This document shows positions 17,475 to 25,414 of a stretch of DNA of 36,634 bases, one piece after another. The first letter of the stretch is position 1; each line of letters opens with the position of its first letter. Below the pieces are notes generated by a model that made no database searches, was not told the origin of the DNA, and worked only from the letters and a program-made list of their open reading frames with translations. Location: assembly GCA_025360585.1 (NCBI GenBank), contig JANYBW010000039.1, forward strand, positions 1-36,634, in the 5' to 3' direction. This DNA is from Actinomycetes bacterium (GTDB lineage Bacteria; Actinomycetota; Acidimicrobiia; IMCC26256; PALSA-610). The position numbers and the translations under genes are program-made.

Positions 17475-19178
17475 GTGTTCAAAAGTCGGTCATATCGTTT
17501 CGGTGCGTCTTGTGTCGCAGTCGCGTCGTTCGCAGGCGCAGTCTCACAGCTTGCGGCAGCGAGCCCGGCTCTAGCTGTATTGATCAAACCATCGATCACG
17601 GCGGGTGCCGTGGCGATTGGTACCACGGCGTATCCCATCCCAGTTGGTGCGCGATTCGTTGCGACGACGGGCAACGACGCAGCAGCGGGTACCCAGGTCG
17701 CGCCGTTCAAGACGATCGCCCGGGCCATCAACGTCGCTGCGAGTGGCGCGACGATCGTGATCCGCGGAGGCACGTACCGCGAAGCGCTGACGATTACGAA
17801 CGAACAGCTCACGATTCAGCCGTTTCCCAACGAAGCGGTCTACATCCGAGGCAGCAAAATCGTGTCCGCGTTTGGCATCACTGGCAAAACGTGGACATTG
17901 AACAATTGGACGTATCAGTTCCCTCGCCAAATGCCGAGCCTGGTGTTGGGAACTCACCCGATGGCCAATGCTCCCGACATGGTGTACTACGACGGCGTGG
18001 CGCTCAAACAACGACCAACGCTTGCGCTCGCGACGGGTCGGTCGTTCTACGTCGATTATGCGAGTTCCCAACTCACGATTGGCGTCGATCCTGCCGGCCA
18101 CCTTGTCGAAGCCTCCGCGCAGACCGTCGGGCTCAATTTGGTGAATGCCGATCACTCGCTGATCCGAGGGTTGCAATTTGATCAATGGGCTACGCCGATC
18201 AATTCACATGGCGCGGTCATCGATCAATCGGATGGCGTGACCTTTGAAAACAATATCTTTCGCGACAATGCCACCGCAGGATTGTCCTTGCGCGGCACGA
18301 ATTCGACGGTGATCAACAACTCATTCATCGCCAATGGTCAGCTCGGCGTGCATGCGTTTACAGCTTCTCACCTGATGATTAGCGACAACCGGCTCAGCGG
18401 TAACAACAGCGAATACTTCGACGAATATCAAGAAGCTGGCGGCATGAAAATTGTTGCCAGTACGTACGTGGTTGCTCGGCAGAACTATGTCCTCAACAAC
18501 AACGGCAACGGCATCTGGTTCGATGTCGACGCATCCAATGCGATGATCATCCGCAACGCGACGTACGCGAATTCGCGCAATGGCATTCAGTATGAGATCT
18601 CCGACCATGGCGTCATCGCTGGCAATCTCAATCGCAACAACGATTCGGCAGGAATACAGGTCATTGAGTCAACCAACGTCGATGTGTACAACAACGTTTC
18701 GAATCACAACGGTGTGGGCGGTGCTGCTTGGGAAGGTCCGCGCCCGCACGTGTTGCAGAACGTGGTTTTTGCCAACAATGTCTGGATGGACGGATTTGCT
18801 ACCTCGAATCGACTCCTCGATATCGATGACAAAACCCACACTTTGTCCGCAGCTCAAATGTCGGTAACCGCTGATTACGACGCATTTTGCCGGGCGACCG
18901 CGAATGTACCGCCGACGGTTGCAGCAGTTGCCCGCACGGCAGCGGGCCAAGCCACCTTCGGAACCGTTGCCGAAATGAAACTCGGCAGCACCTTGGAAGC
19001 CCACGGGATCCCGTGCGAAGGTACAGTCGCGCTCGCATTTTTTGCGAGCCGGTCAAGCGGCAACTTCAATTTGGGCGCGACATCGGTAGGTCGCGGCGCG
19101 GGCGTTGCATTGCCTCCTCAGGTAGCGAGTGCGCTGGGCGTTGCCGGCGGCGTTCCCGTCGATGTCGGGCTGCTGTAG
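17475..19178 (+). CDS. Secreted right-handed beta-helix (DUF1565-like) protein
   Basis: A 567-residue exported protein. The GTG at 17475 was chosen because GGAG lies six bases upstream and a good signal peptide (SCVAVASFAGAVSQLAAASP, then ALA) follows. The mature N-terminus has the DUF1565 pattern FVATTGNDAAAGTQVAPFKT and IVIRGGTYREALTI. The middle is a parallel beta-helix with recurring asparagine-rich turns such as NNIFRDNATAGLSL, NYVLNNNGNGIWF and GNLNRNNDSAGIQV. These folds are found in polysaccharide lyases, epimerases and NosD-like surface proteins; no lyase catalytic signature is evident. It is divergent from the Tat-exported repeat protein and may share an envelope role. Confidence 0.82.
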   Translation: MFKSRSYRFGASCVAVASFAGAVSQLAAASPALAVLIKPSITAGAVAIGTTAYPIPVGARFVATTGNDAAAGTQVAPFKTIARAINVAASGATIVIRGGTYREALTITNEQLTIQPFPNEAVYIRGSKIVSAFGITGKTWTLNNWTYQFPRQMPSLVLGTHPMANAPDMVYYDGVALKQRPTLALATGRSFYVDYASSQLTIGVDPAGHLVEASAQTVGLNLVNADHSLIRGLQFDQWATPINSHGAVIDQSDGVTFENNIFRDNATAGLSLRGTNSTVINNSFIANGQLGVHAFTASHLMISDNRLSGNNSEYFDEYQEAGGMKIVASTYVVARQNYVLNNNGNGIWFDVDASNAMIIRNATYANSRNGIQYEISDHGVIAGNLNRNNDSAGIQVIESTNVDVYNNVSNHNGVGGAAWEGPRPHVLQNVVFANNVWMDGFATSNRLLDIDDKTHTLSAAQMSVTADYDAFCRATANVPPTVAAVARTAAGQATFGTVAEMKLGSTLEAHGIPCEGTVALAFFASRSSGNFNLGATSVGRGAGVALPPQVASALGVAGGVPVDVGLL

Positions 19179-19204
19179 CCCGCGTTCGCTGGCCGGGCCG
19201 GGCT
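19177..19204 (+). terminator. Possible terminator hairpin between convergent genes
   Basis: AGCCCG (19177-19182) pairs with CGGGCT (19199-19204), followed by GTTT. It lies exactly between the end of the beta-helix gene and the end of the convergent SDR gene. The stem is short, so this is a weak call. Confidence 0.3.
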
Positions 19205-19206
19205 GT

Positions 19207-20109
19207 TTACGCGCCGTACACCGGCGCGGGAGCAGGGCCGTTTGCGATCAGAATCCGCACGGCGGAACCGATTGCCGCGGGTTCCCATCGGGCATTGATG
19301 TCGTGAACGGTTCCGTGTTGCCATCCGTCGGCCACTGAGATCATGCCCCCCTCGACTTCGAAGACGCGGCCAGTGACGTCCCCACTATCGTCGGAGCCGA
19401 GCCAAGTAACCAACGGGGCAATGTTTTCGGGGTGGTTGGGATCGAAGCCCGATTCGGGTGCCGTCATGCGATCGGCGAACACGCTCTCAGTCATGCGGGT
19501 TCGTGCCGATGGAGCAATCGCGTTTGCGGTCACTCCGTAACGACTGAGTTCCGCGGATTGCACGAGCGTCAGGGCCGTGATGCCTGCCTTTGCCGCCGAA
19601 TATGCAGCTTGACCAACGCTGCCCATTAAGCCCGCGCCCGACGAAGTGTTCACGAGGCGAGCCGCGATCGGCGTGCCGGCTTTTGCCTGGTCTCGCCAGT
19701 AGGCCGCGGCGTGGCGTGCCGGGGCGTAATGACCTTTCAAGTGCACTCGAACGATCGCATCCCATTCGTCTTCATCGGCGTTGGCGAACATGCGATCACG
19801 TACGAAACCTGCGTTACACACAAGCGTGTCGAGGCGACCGAAGGTATCGATCGCCGTTTGAATGAGCGCTTTGGCGCTCTCAAAATCCGCGACATCGCTT
19901 GCATTCGCGACGGCTTCACCACCGAGGGTTTGGATTTCCGCGACGACCGATTGCGCAACCTCGGATTCACGGCCGTGGCCCGTGCGGTCGACGCCAAGGT
20001 CGTTCACCACAACCTTCGCGCCCTGTCGAGCGAATTCAAGCGCGTGTTCGCGTCCTAATCCGTTACCCGAACCCGTAACGATGACAACTCGGCCTTCGCA
20101 TATGCCCAA
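19207..20109 (-). CDS. SDR family oxidoreductase (17beta-HSD4/Hsd4A-like)
   Basis: A 300-residue NAD(P)-dependent short-chain dehydrogenase. The cofactor loop is VTGSGNGLG, the NNAG-equivalent is VCNAGFVRD, and the catalytic motif is YSAAK after a Ser in NTSSGAG. VVVNDLG and RTRMTESVF resemble the acyl-CoA-processing SDRs of mycobacterial steroid clusters (Hsd4A, Rv3548c), though this match is from recall. The start is TTG at 20109, supported by AAAGGA seven bases upstream; no in-frame ATG lies near. It is divergent from the LLM/VOC operon across a 25-bp palindromic operator that could serve both directions. Confidence 0.85.
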   Translation of the reverse strand: MGICEGRVVIVTGSGNGLGREHALEFARQGAKVVVNDLGVDRTGHGRESEVAQSVVAEIQTLGGEAVANASDVADFESAKALIQTAIDTFGRLDTLVCNAGFVRDRMFANADEDEWDAIVRVHLKGHYAPARHAAAYWRDQAKAGTPIAARLVNTSSGAGLMGSVGQAAYSAAKAGITALTLVQSAELSRYGVTANAIAPSARTRMTESVFADRMTAPESGFDPNHPENIAPLVTWLGSDDSGDVTGRVFEVEGGMISVADGWQHGTVHDINARWEPAAIGSAVRILIANGPAPAPVYGA

Positions 20110-20212
20110 CGTCGATTCCTTTCATCGTTGCGGCGTGATCCATTCGGCCGCTTGTGCTGGTGTCAGTGATGGTTTCTTGTGCTGGAGTGCAGTGATGGTT
20201 TCGTTCGCCGCT

Positions 20213-20237
20213 GGTATCTGACGGCTCGTCAGATACC
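20213..20237. promoter_or_regulatory. TetR-type palindromic operator, site 1
   Basis: GGTATCTGACG-GCT-CGTCAGATACC is a perfect 11-bp inverted repeat with a 3-base centre. It ends 39 bases before the GTG of the LLM gene and lies 103 bases from the TTG of the divergent SDR gene. The core ATCTGACG-N3-CGTCAGAT recurs at 26590 and 33035. No T-run follows, which argues against a terminator. Confidence 0.75.
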
Positions 20238-20276
20238 CTAACGGCCGATTTGGACCGGCAACGAAGGAGCCGCGCG

Positions 20277-21113
20277 GTGCGTATAGGTGTGACGATGTTC
20301 ACGACCGATCAGACGATGCCGATCATGGATCTTGCGCGCGAAGTAGAAGCGCGCGGGCTGGCTTCGTTGTACATCCCTGAGCACACGCATATCCCGACGA
20401 GCCGCAAAACGCCGCCGCCCACTGGCGAAGCACAACTCGCGGATGAGTATCGCCGCACACTCGATCCGTTGGTTGCGCTGGCGATGGCTGCGGCAGTGAC
20501 GACGGATCTTGTGGTGGGCACCGGAATCTTATTGCCCGCACAACGCGAGCCGATCGTGACTGCAAAGGCAATCGCAACGCTCGATTCGCAGTCGGGCGGA
20601 CGGTTCCGATTGGGCATCGGTTTCGGTTGGAACGAAGACGAACTGAATCATCACGGTGTGGCGATGCGCGATCGTCGCGACGTATGCCGCGAACGCATTC
20701 AAGCGATGCGCGCGTTGTGGCGTGACGAAGAAGCCGAATTTCATGGCGAATTTGTTGACTTTTCGCCGTCGTGGGCATGGCCGAAGTGCACGCGCCGGGA
20801 TGGTCCTCCAGTGTTGCTCGGAGGTTCGCCAGGTCCAAAAATGCTCGCCGCGGTAGCTGAATACGCCGACGGCTGGATGCCGATCGGAGGCGCGGGTGTA
20901 CGCGGTGCGCTCGAAATATTGCGGGTCGAATGCGACAAACATGGTCGGCGCGTCGAGGACCTCGAGATCATTCCCTTTGGAACAATTCCGGATGCGGGCA
21001 AGCTCGCGTACTACGAAGATTTGGGAATCACCGAGGTGGTCCTTCGGCTCCCCGGTGGGCTTCGCGATTCGGTGCTGCCGAACCTCGATACGTTCGCGAA
21101 ACTGTTGGGTTAG
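20277..21113 (+). CDS. LLM class F420-dependent oxidoreductase, operator-controlled
   Basis: A 278-residue luciferase-like TIM-barrel protein. Family blocks include VRIGVTMFTTDQ, LASLYIPEHTHIP, VVGTGILLPAQREP, LDSQSGGRFRLGIGFGWNEDEL and PPVLLGGSPGPKMLAAVAEYADGW. These are typical of F420-dependent enzymes in actinobacterial lipid and steroid gene clusters. The GTG at 20277 has GAAGGAG seven bases upstream. The VOC gene follows after three bases. The palindrome at 20213 lies just upstream, suggesting control by the same regulator as ipdA and the fadE pair. The substrate is unknown. Confidence 0.85.
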   Translation: MRIGVTMFTTDQTMPIMDLAREVEARGLASLYIPEHTHIPTSRKTPPPTGEAQLADEYRRTLDPLVALAMAAAVTTDLVVGTGILLPAQREPIVTAKAIATLDSQSGGRFRLGIGFGWNEDELNHHGVAMRDRRDVCRERIQAMRALWRDEEAEFHGEFVDFSPSWAWPKCTRRDGPPVLLGGSPGPKMLAAVAEYADGWMPIGGAGVRGALEILRVECDKHGRRVEDLEIIPFGTIPDAGKLAYYEDLGITEVVLRLPGGLRDSVLPNLDTFAKLLG

Positions 21114-21116
21114 ATC

Positions 21117-21740
21117 GTGGCCAACGTCGAAATTGTCGAACTCATCGTCGGCGATGCTGCTGATGCGTGGCGTGCCGCGGGCTTTGCGGTTGGCACGGAT
21201 GGCGTTGCGAATGTTGGCACCGTGCGGATGCGGTTCACCGGCGCGGGCGGCGGCATCGAATCCTGGATCGTGCGGCGCATCCCTGGCGGTTCGGAGTTGG
21301 ATGGGCTCGCGACGGTGGTTGTGGAATCTGTGCTCGCGCAACCTGGTGTGCATCCCAACGGCGCCACGATTATCGATCACGTCGTGATCGCCTCCGGCGA
21401 TGTTGATCGCACGGTCGCGACCTTTGTGGCCGCAGGTTGTGAACCCCGACGGGAGCGAATCGGCGGAAGCGATGCAATGCCGATCCGCCAGGTATTCGTG
21501 CGCGCCGGCGAAGTGATCTTGGAGATCATTGGATCGCCAACGCCCGATCCCGCGCATCGCGAGCGTCCAGCATCGTTTTGGGGGCTCGCTTTTTCTACCG
21601 CGGATATCGTGGCCTGCGGTGAGCTGCTGGGCGAGGGCATGGGGACTGTCCGCGAGGCCGTGCAACCCGGACGCTTGATCGCTACCTTGCGCGGCGACCG
21701 CTATGGAATCTCAGTACCGACCGTCTTGATGTCTGAGTAG
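21117..21740 (+). CDS. VOC (glyoxalase-fold) family protein
   Basis: A 207-residue protein with the paired beta-alpha-beta-beta-beta modules of the vicinal-oxygen-chelate superfamily. The second module is recognisable from IIDHVVIASGDVDRTVATFVAAG, with a potential metal His, through VFVRAGEVILEIIG and FWGLAFSTADI. The first module is more diverged and lacks an obvious His. Members act as dioxygenases, epimerases or isomerases; the reaction here cannot be assigned. It starts with GTG three bases after the LLM stop and should be co-transcribed and under operator site 1. Confidence 0.78.
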   Translation: MANVEIVELIVGDAADAWRAAGFAVGTDGVANVGTVRMRFTGAGGGIESWIVRRIPGGSELDGLATVVVESVLAQPGVHPNGATIIDHVVIASGDVDRTVATFVAAGCEPRRERIGGSDAMPIRQVFVRAGEVILEIIGSPTPDPAHRERPASFWGLAFSTADIVACGELLGEGMGTVREAVQPGRLIATLRGDRYGISVPTVLMSE

Positions 21741-21760
21741 CGAGACGATTTCTCGTTCGG

Positions 21761-21952
21761 TCAGGCGGTGGCGATTTCGTCGATGATTTCGGCGTACGGT
21801 CCCGGGACGCCAATGAAGACGGCGGGGCCCCAGAGCGCCAGCCCTGCAAGCGCTCCGGTCTGCCACGATGTGCCGAAGAACGATCCCGCGACAACGCCCC
21901 ACGTCATGCCGAGCAGTGCGCCGCGACCAATGAGTCCGAGCCGATGTGTCAT
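21761..21952 (-). CDS. Small membrane protein, unknown function
   Basis: A 63-residue protein that is hydrophobic from about residue 7 to 48 (GALLGMTWGVVAGSFFGTSW, then ALAGLALWGPAVFIG), suggesting two short membrane segments with a Gly-rich hairpin. The C-terminus is acidic (EIIDEIATA). The ATG at 21952 has AAGG nine bases upstream. The frame is open much further upstream, but that part reads through the start of the zinc-ribbon gene on the other strand. The family is not recognised. Confidence 0.55.
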   Translation of the reverse strand: MTHRLGLIGRGALLGMTWGVVAGSFFGTSWQTGALAGLALWGPAVFIGVPGPYAEIIDEIATA

Positions 21953-22054
21953 ACGAGAACACCTTGGGCTGCGCGGCCACCCCGTGCAAGCGGTTGGCGG
22001 TAGCTGTGTGACCGATGCCCGCACTGAGCGCATTTGCGCGCGAGGATGCCGTTC

Positions 22055-22282
22055 ATGGAAATAGCTGTACTGGATGGCATTAAAGCCGACGATTATCCGC
22101 CGATCGAACTCGTCTGCCCGCGTTGCGACGCAACGGTGATGCAACGTTTCGCGGGCCCTTGTGAAGCCTGCTTCGTGGTGTTGCGTCGCGAATTCGCGGC
22201 GGTGGCTCAAGCCGTTGAAAAGACCGAATACGTGCCGAAGATGAACGTCACTCCAAACGCGGTAGCGCTTAAAGACGACTAG
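22055..22282 (+). CDS. Small zinc-ribbon protein
   Basis: A 75-residue protein with two Cys pairs, CPRC and CEAC, separated by 12 residues, forming a probable zinc ribbon. The C-terminal tail ends YVPKMNVTPNAVALKDD. The ATG at 22055 has a GAGGA box upstream at about eight bases; an ATG at 22046 is also in frame. The function is unknown. Its size and layout resemble conserved small proteins of actinobacteria with a structural or RNA-associated role, but this is inference. Confidence 0.7.
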   Translation: MEIAVLDGIKADDYPPIELVCPRCDATVMQRFAGPCEACFVVLRREFAAVAQAVEKTEYVPKMNVTPNAVALKDD

Positions 22283-22343
22283 TGACCTGAATCGGACAGG
22301 GTGCGACCCAGTCAATGCGCGCCGTACTACTCGATAGCTGCGG

Positions 22344-22916
22344 TTACGCTGCGAGCACCACGCTTGAAGCAGCTTTGTCGTGCAAGCCCTGCTTCTTGGC
22401 ATCCCACAACGGCCAAAAGCCGAGGATGAAACAGAAGCCGGTCGTGACGCCTAACACCAGCCGGCGAATAAAGACCCGCCCAAAGCCAATGTATTGGCCC
22501 GTGTTGATATCGACCGTCTTGATACCGAGCGCCTTTTTGCCAATCGTCTGGCCAGTCGCGCCTTCCCGCTTCATTTGGTATATGAAGAATCCGAAGCCGA
22601 GCACGATGAATGCCAGGAATGCGAGGCCCCAAGTCGCTCCGGTCGGGGTGCGACACAAACCCTCGTAGGAACCTGATGAATCAAGTTGATTGTTGCTATT
22701 GAGGGTGCACGTTTCAATTGTTTTTGGGCCAGCGAGCAATATCACGACGCCAGGAATCGCGAACAACGCGCCGACGAAGCCATCGAGGAGGTAGGCCCCA
22801 AACCGGGAACCGAAACCGGCGTAGGACTGCGCCCCCATCGGCGACACCGCGTCGTATGGCGGGGGCGCGCCCCACGGTTGTGGATCAACGGGCGGTGGCG
22901 GAGGCACGAATGTCAT
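22344..22916 (-). CDS. RDD family membrane protein
   Basis: A 190-residue protein. A proline-rich N-terminal tail (FVPPPPPVDPQPWGAPPPY) precedes the RDD domain, which has three hydrophobic segments. They start near FGAYLLDGFVGALFAIPGVV, LAFLAFIVLGFGFFI and LVLGVTTGFCFILGFWPL. The family-typical TGQTIGKKALGIKTV and DKAASSVVL are present. These proteins are of uncertain transport or scaffolding function. The ATG at 22916 was chosen over one at 22946; neither has a clear ribosome site. Confidence 0.82.
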   Translation of the reverse strand: MTFVPPPPPVDPQPWGAPPPYDAVSPMGAQSYAGFGSRFGAYLLDGFVGALFAIPGVVILLAGPKTIETCTLNSNNQLDSSGSYEGLCRTPTGATWGLAFLAFIVLGFGFFIYQMKREGATGQTIGKKALGIKTVDINTGQYIGFGRVFIRRLVLGVTTGFCFILGFWPLWDAKKQGLHDKAASSVVLAA

Positions 22917-22974
22917 GGGGAAACCGTAACCTGAACGCCGGATCATTGGGTGGATCTCGAGTTACCCCGATCGG

Positions 22975-24123
22975 CTATAACCGTTCGATGATGGTGACAT
23001 TGGCTTGTCCGCCACCCTCGCACATCGTTTGTAGTGCGTAGCGACCACCGGTGCGTTCGAGTTCGTTGAGCATTGTCGTCATCAAACGCGCACCGGTTGC
23101 GCCGAGCGGATGGCCTAGTGCGATCGCGCCGCCGTTGACATTGACCTTGGCGAGATCGGCGCCGGTTTCTTTTTGCCAAGCCAGTACTACTGAAGCGAAT
23201 GCTTCGTTGATTTCAATCAGATCGATCTGGTCGAGGGTCATGCCGGCTTTGTTGAGCGCGTATTCGGTTGCCGGAATGGGCGCGGTCAACATCCAGACCG
23301 GATCTGCGCCACGCACTGAGAGGTGATGGATACGCGCTCGGGGTGTGAGGCTGTGCGCTTTTAGCGCCTGTTCGTTCACGATGAGCAGTGCCGCGGACGC
23401 GTCCGATATCTGGGAGCTGAGCGCGGCAGTGAGACGCCCACCCTCAACGAGTGTGCGCAGGCTGCGAATCTTGTCCACATCGGGTTCGCGTGGGCCCTCA
23501 TCGTTTCGGACATCGCCGATTGGAGCGATCTCGCGTTCGAAGCGACCTTCGCTGATCGCGGTGAGGCCACGACGGTGCGATTCGATCGCGAAGGCTTCCA
23601 TATCTTCGCGGCTGATGTTCCAATGCTCGGCGATCATTTCCGCGGCCCGGAATTGACTCACTTCTTGATCGCCGTAACGAGCTTGCCAACCCGGCGACGT
23701 GTTGAACGGCGTTTCGAAACCCATGGGCTGCGCGACGGTCATCGCGGAACTGATCGGGATCATGCTCATGTTTTGCACCCCGCCCGCCACGACGATGTCC
23801 ATGGTGCCGCTCATGACTGCTTGCGCGGCAAAGTGCACAGCTTGTTGGCTACTGCCACACTGGCGATCGACCGTGGTGCCAGGCACAGCATCGGGGAGGC
23901 CTGCGACCAACCAACAAGTTCGAGCGATATCTCCGGCCTGCGGGCCGATCGTGTCGACGCAACCGAACACAACATCGTCGACGGCCATCGGATCGATACC
24001 GGTGCGATCCATCAAGGCCTTGATGCTGTGGGCCCCGAGATCCGCGGGGTGAACATCTTTCAAGCCACCGTTCTTGCGCCCGACGGGCGTACGGACAGCA
24101 TCGACGATATAGGCCTCGGCCAT
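22975..24123 (-). CDS. fadA6: FadA6-like acetyl-CoA acyltransferase (thiolase)
   Basis: A 382-residue degradative thiolase. The acyl-accepting Cys89 lies in [13 protein letters not shown], and the second catalytic pair is His338 in [10 protein letters not shown] and Cys368 in CEGGGQANV. From recall, it matches mycobacterial FadA6 almost block for block ([59 protein letters not shown]). In mycobacteria FadA6 acts after steroid ring C opening, in the HIP pathway. The ATG at 24123 has TAGGAG six bases upstream, a strong ribosome site. A dispersed element (copy B) separates it from the fadE pair upstream. Confidence 0.88.
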   Translation of the reverse strand: MAEAYIVDAVRTPVGRKNGGLKDVHPADLGAHSIKALMDRTGIDPMAVDDVVFGCVDTIGPQAGDIARTCWLVAGLPDAVPGTTVDRQCGSSQQAVHFAAQAVMSGTMDIVVAGGVQNMSMIPISSAMTVAQPMGFETPFNTSPGWQARYGDQEVSQFRAAEMIAEHWNISREDMEAFAIESHRRGLTAISEGRFEREIAPIGDVRNDEGPREPDVDKIRSLRTLVEGGRLTAALSSQISDASAALLIVNEQALKAHSLTPRARIHHLSVRGADPVWMLTAPIPATEYALNKAGMTLDQIDLIEINEAFASVVLAWQKETGADLAKVNVNGGAIALGHPLGATGARLMTTMLNELERTGGRYALQTMCEGGGQANVTIIERL

Positions 24124-24164
24124 GAAAAACTCCTATAAATGTTGAAGAATTATGCTGATGTGAG

Positions 24165-24476
24165 TAAGCGGGCGCGCCAAAAGGCGACGGTTTCTGGCTG
24201 ATCTCGACGAAGCGCGGTGCCGCCCGTGGCCCGAGCGGCCCCGGAGCGCAGCGACAAGAGCGGCCCCGGAGCGCAGCGACGAGAGAGCGGGACCGGAGCG
24301 CAGCGACGAGAGAGCGGGACCGGAGCGCAGCGACGAGAGAGCGGGACCGGAGCGCAGCGACGAGAGAGCGGGACCGGAGCGCAGCGACGAGAGAGCGGGA
24401 CCGGAGGGAAGCGACGAGAGCGGGAAACAGGATTCTTGCATCGGATTACCTCTCACCTATCGGCGCGCGTTCTAAG
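24165..24476 (-). repeat. Dispersed TIR element, copy B, with seven internal tandem units
   Basis: This 312-base copy runs between imperfect inverted termini: GTAAGCGGGCGCGCC at the low-coordinate end and CTTAGAACGCGCGCC (read on the minus strand) at 24476. Next to the first terminus is the shared core containing AAAAGGCGACGG and CTGGCTGATCTCGACGAAGC. Between core and head lie seven tandem units that begin at 24242, 24267, 24294, 24321, 24348, 24375 and 24402. The period is 27 bases except for a first interval of 25. The head overlaps the last nine codons and the stop of the downstream-ending acyl-CoA dehydrogenase gene. Nothing else is seen between 24124 and 24445. Confidence 0.85.
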
Positions 24477-25414
24477 TGGTTCGTGATCTGGCGGCGGTGC
24501 CATGCAGCATCACCCCACGATCCGCCAAGGGCCCAGGCCCGTTTCATATACAGGTGCAGATCGGCTTCGGTGGTGTAGCCGATCGCGCCGTGGCACTGCA
24601 ACGAGGCCTTTGCGGCGACCATCGCGGCGTCGCTCGCGGCGGCCTTCGCCATGCTGACGTGAACGCCTGCTTCGGCATCGCGGTCGCGCAAGCTCGCCGC
24701 GGCGCGGTACACGAGCGGGCGGGCGAACTCCAGTTTTGTACGCGCGTTCGCGAGGTGATGTTTGACGGCCTGAAAGGAACCGATCGGCACGCCGAATTGC
24801 TTTCGTTCTTTGGCGTATGCAACGGTCACGGTGATCATGGTCTCGCTGAGACCACAGAGCTGCGCCGCAGTACCGAGCGCACCGCGCCGAAACGCGAGTG
24901 CAACTTCGGTTGAGGCTGGCGCGACCTCAGTGTTGGGCGATACGGCGAAAAGCCGGCGGGCTCCATCCACAGAACTTCGTGGGGTGAGCGTTGTGTCTTG
25001 CCGGTGTCGCGAACGAATTCCGTCGGCAGCGAGTTCGATGATCACTTCCGCGGTATCAGCCCAGGGCGCGAACGGAGATTCGTGGGTAACCACGGCCGCG
25101 CTCAATCCGATCGTGACCAAGTTCAGCGGCGCTGCAACCATCATGGTTTCGATGATCGGCTCTGCGAGCGCGACGCGTCCGCTGGCTTCGGCAATCAAAA
25201 TGGCATCAACTTCGTTGAAACCAAGACCACCGTCAGCTTCGGCTCGCATTGCGTCGATTGCGCCCATTGCGTGGAGTGCACCCCATGCCGAAGCCGTGCG
25301 ACCAGTTTCGTTTCCCCACGCTTCGCGAAGTTGCGCGGCGTTGGAATGATCGTTGAGGAGATCACGAACCGCGTCGTGCAACGCAATTTGATCTTCCGTG
25401 AATGCGAACCTCAT
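24446..25414 (-). CDS. Acyl-CoA dehydrogenase, FadE32-like partner subunit
   Basis: A 322-residue acyl-CoA dehydrogenase-fold protein. It starts MRFAFTEDQIALHDAVRDLL, and a C-terminal half with YAKERKQFGVPIGSFQAVKH and QCHGAIGYTTEADLHLY completes the family pattern. It is shorter than catalytic FadE enzymes. Adjacent pairs of this kind form alpha2-beta2 dehydrogenases in mycobacterial steroid catabolism, and the order matches FadE31/FadE32. Its ATG overlaps the stop of the upstream partner (ATGA). The last nine residues (LERAPIGER) and the stop codon are encoded by the dispersed element, so the original C-terminus appears to have been replaced. Confidence 0.85.
   Translation of the reverse strand: MRFAFTEDQIALHDAVRDLLNDHSNAAQLREAWGNETGRTASAWGALHAMGAIDAMRAEADGGLGFNEVDAILIAEASGRVALAEPIIETMMVAAPLNLVTIGLSAAVVTHESPFAPWADTAEVIIELAADGIRSRHRQDTTLTPRSSVDGARRLFAVSPNTEVAPASTEVALAFRRGALGTAAQLCGLSETMITVTVAYAKERKQFGVPIGSFQAVKHHLANARTKLEFARPLVYRAAASLRDRDAEAGVHVSMAKAAASDAAMVAAKASLQCHGAIGYTTEADLHLYMKRAWALGGSWGDAAWHRRQITNHLERAPIGER

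Noticed and set aside
20213-20237. The 25-bp palindrome as a transcription terminator
   Set aside because: It lies between divergent genes, where no transcript should end, has no T-run, and its core recurs upstream of two other operons.
20529-21665. Long minus-strand open frame opposite the LLM and VOC genes
   Set aside because: It spans two well-supported + strand genes and their junction, with a His/Arg-rich composition typical of antisense frames.
24242-24415. Array of 27-bp repeats as a possible CRISPR
   Set aside because: The units are contiguous with no unique spacers, and no cas gene is present. It is a simple tandem repeat inside the dispersed element.
24133-24456. Minus-strand open frame through element copy B as a real repeat protein
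   Set aside because: The frame exists only because the unit length is a multiple of three. Related frames in copies C and D diverge in length and end, and there is no ribosome site.
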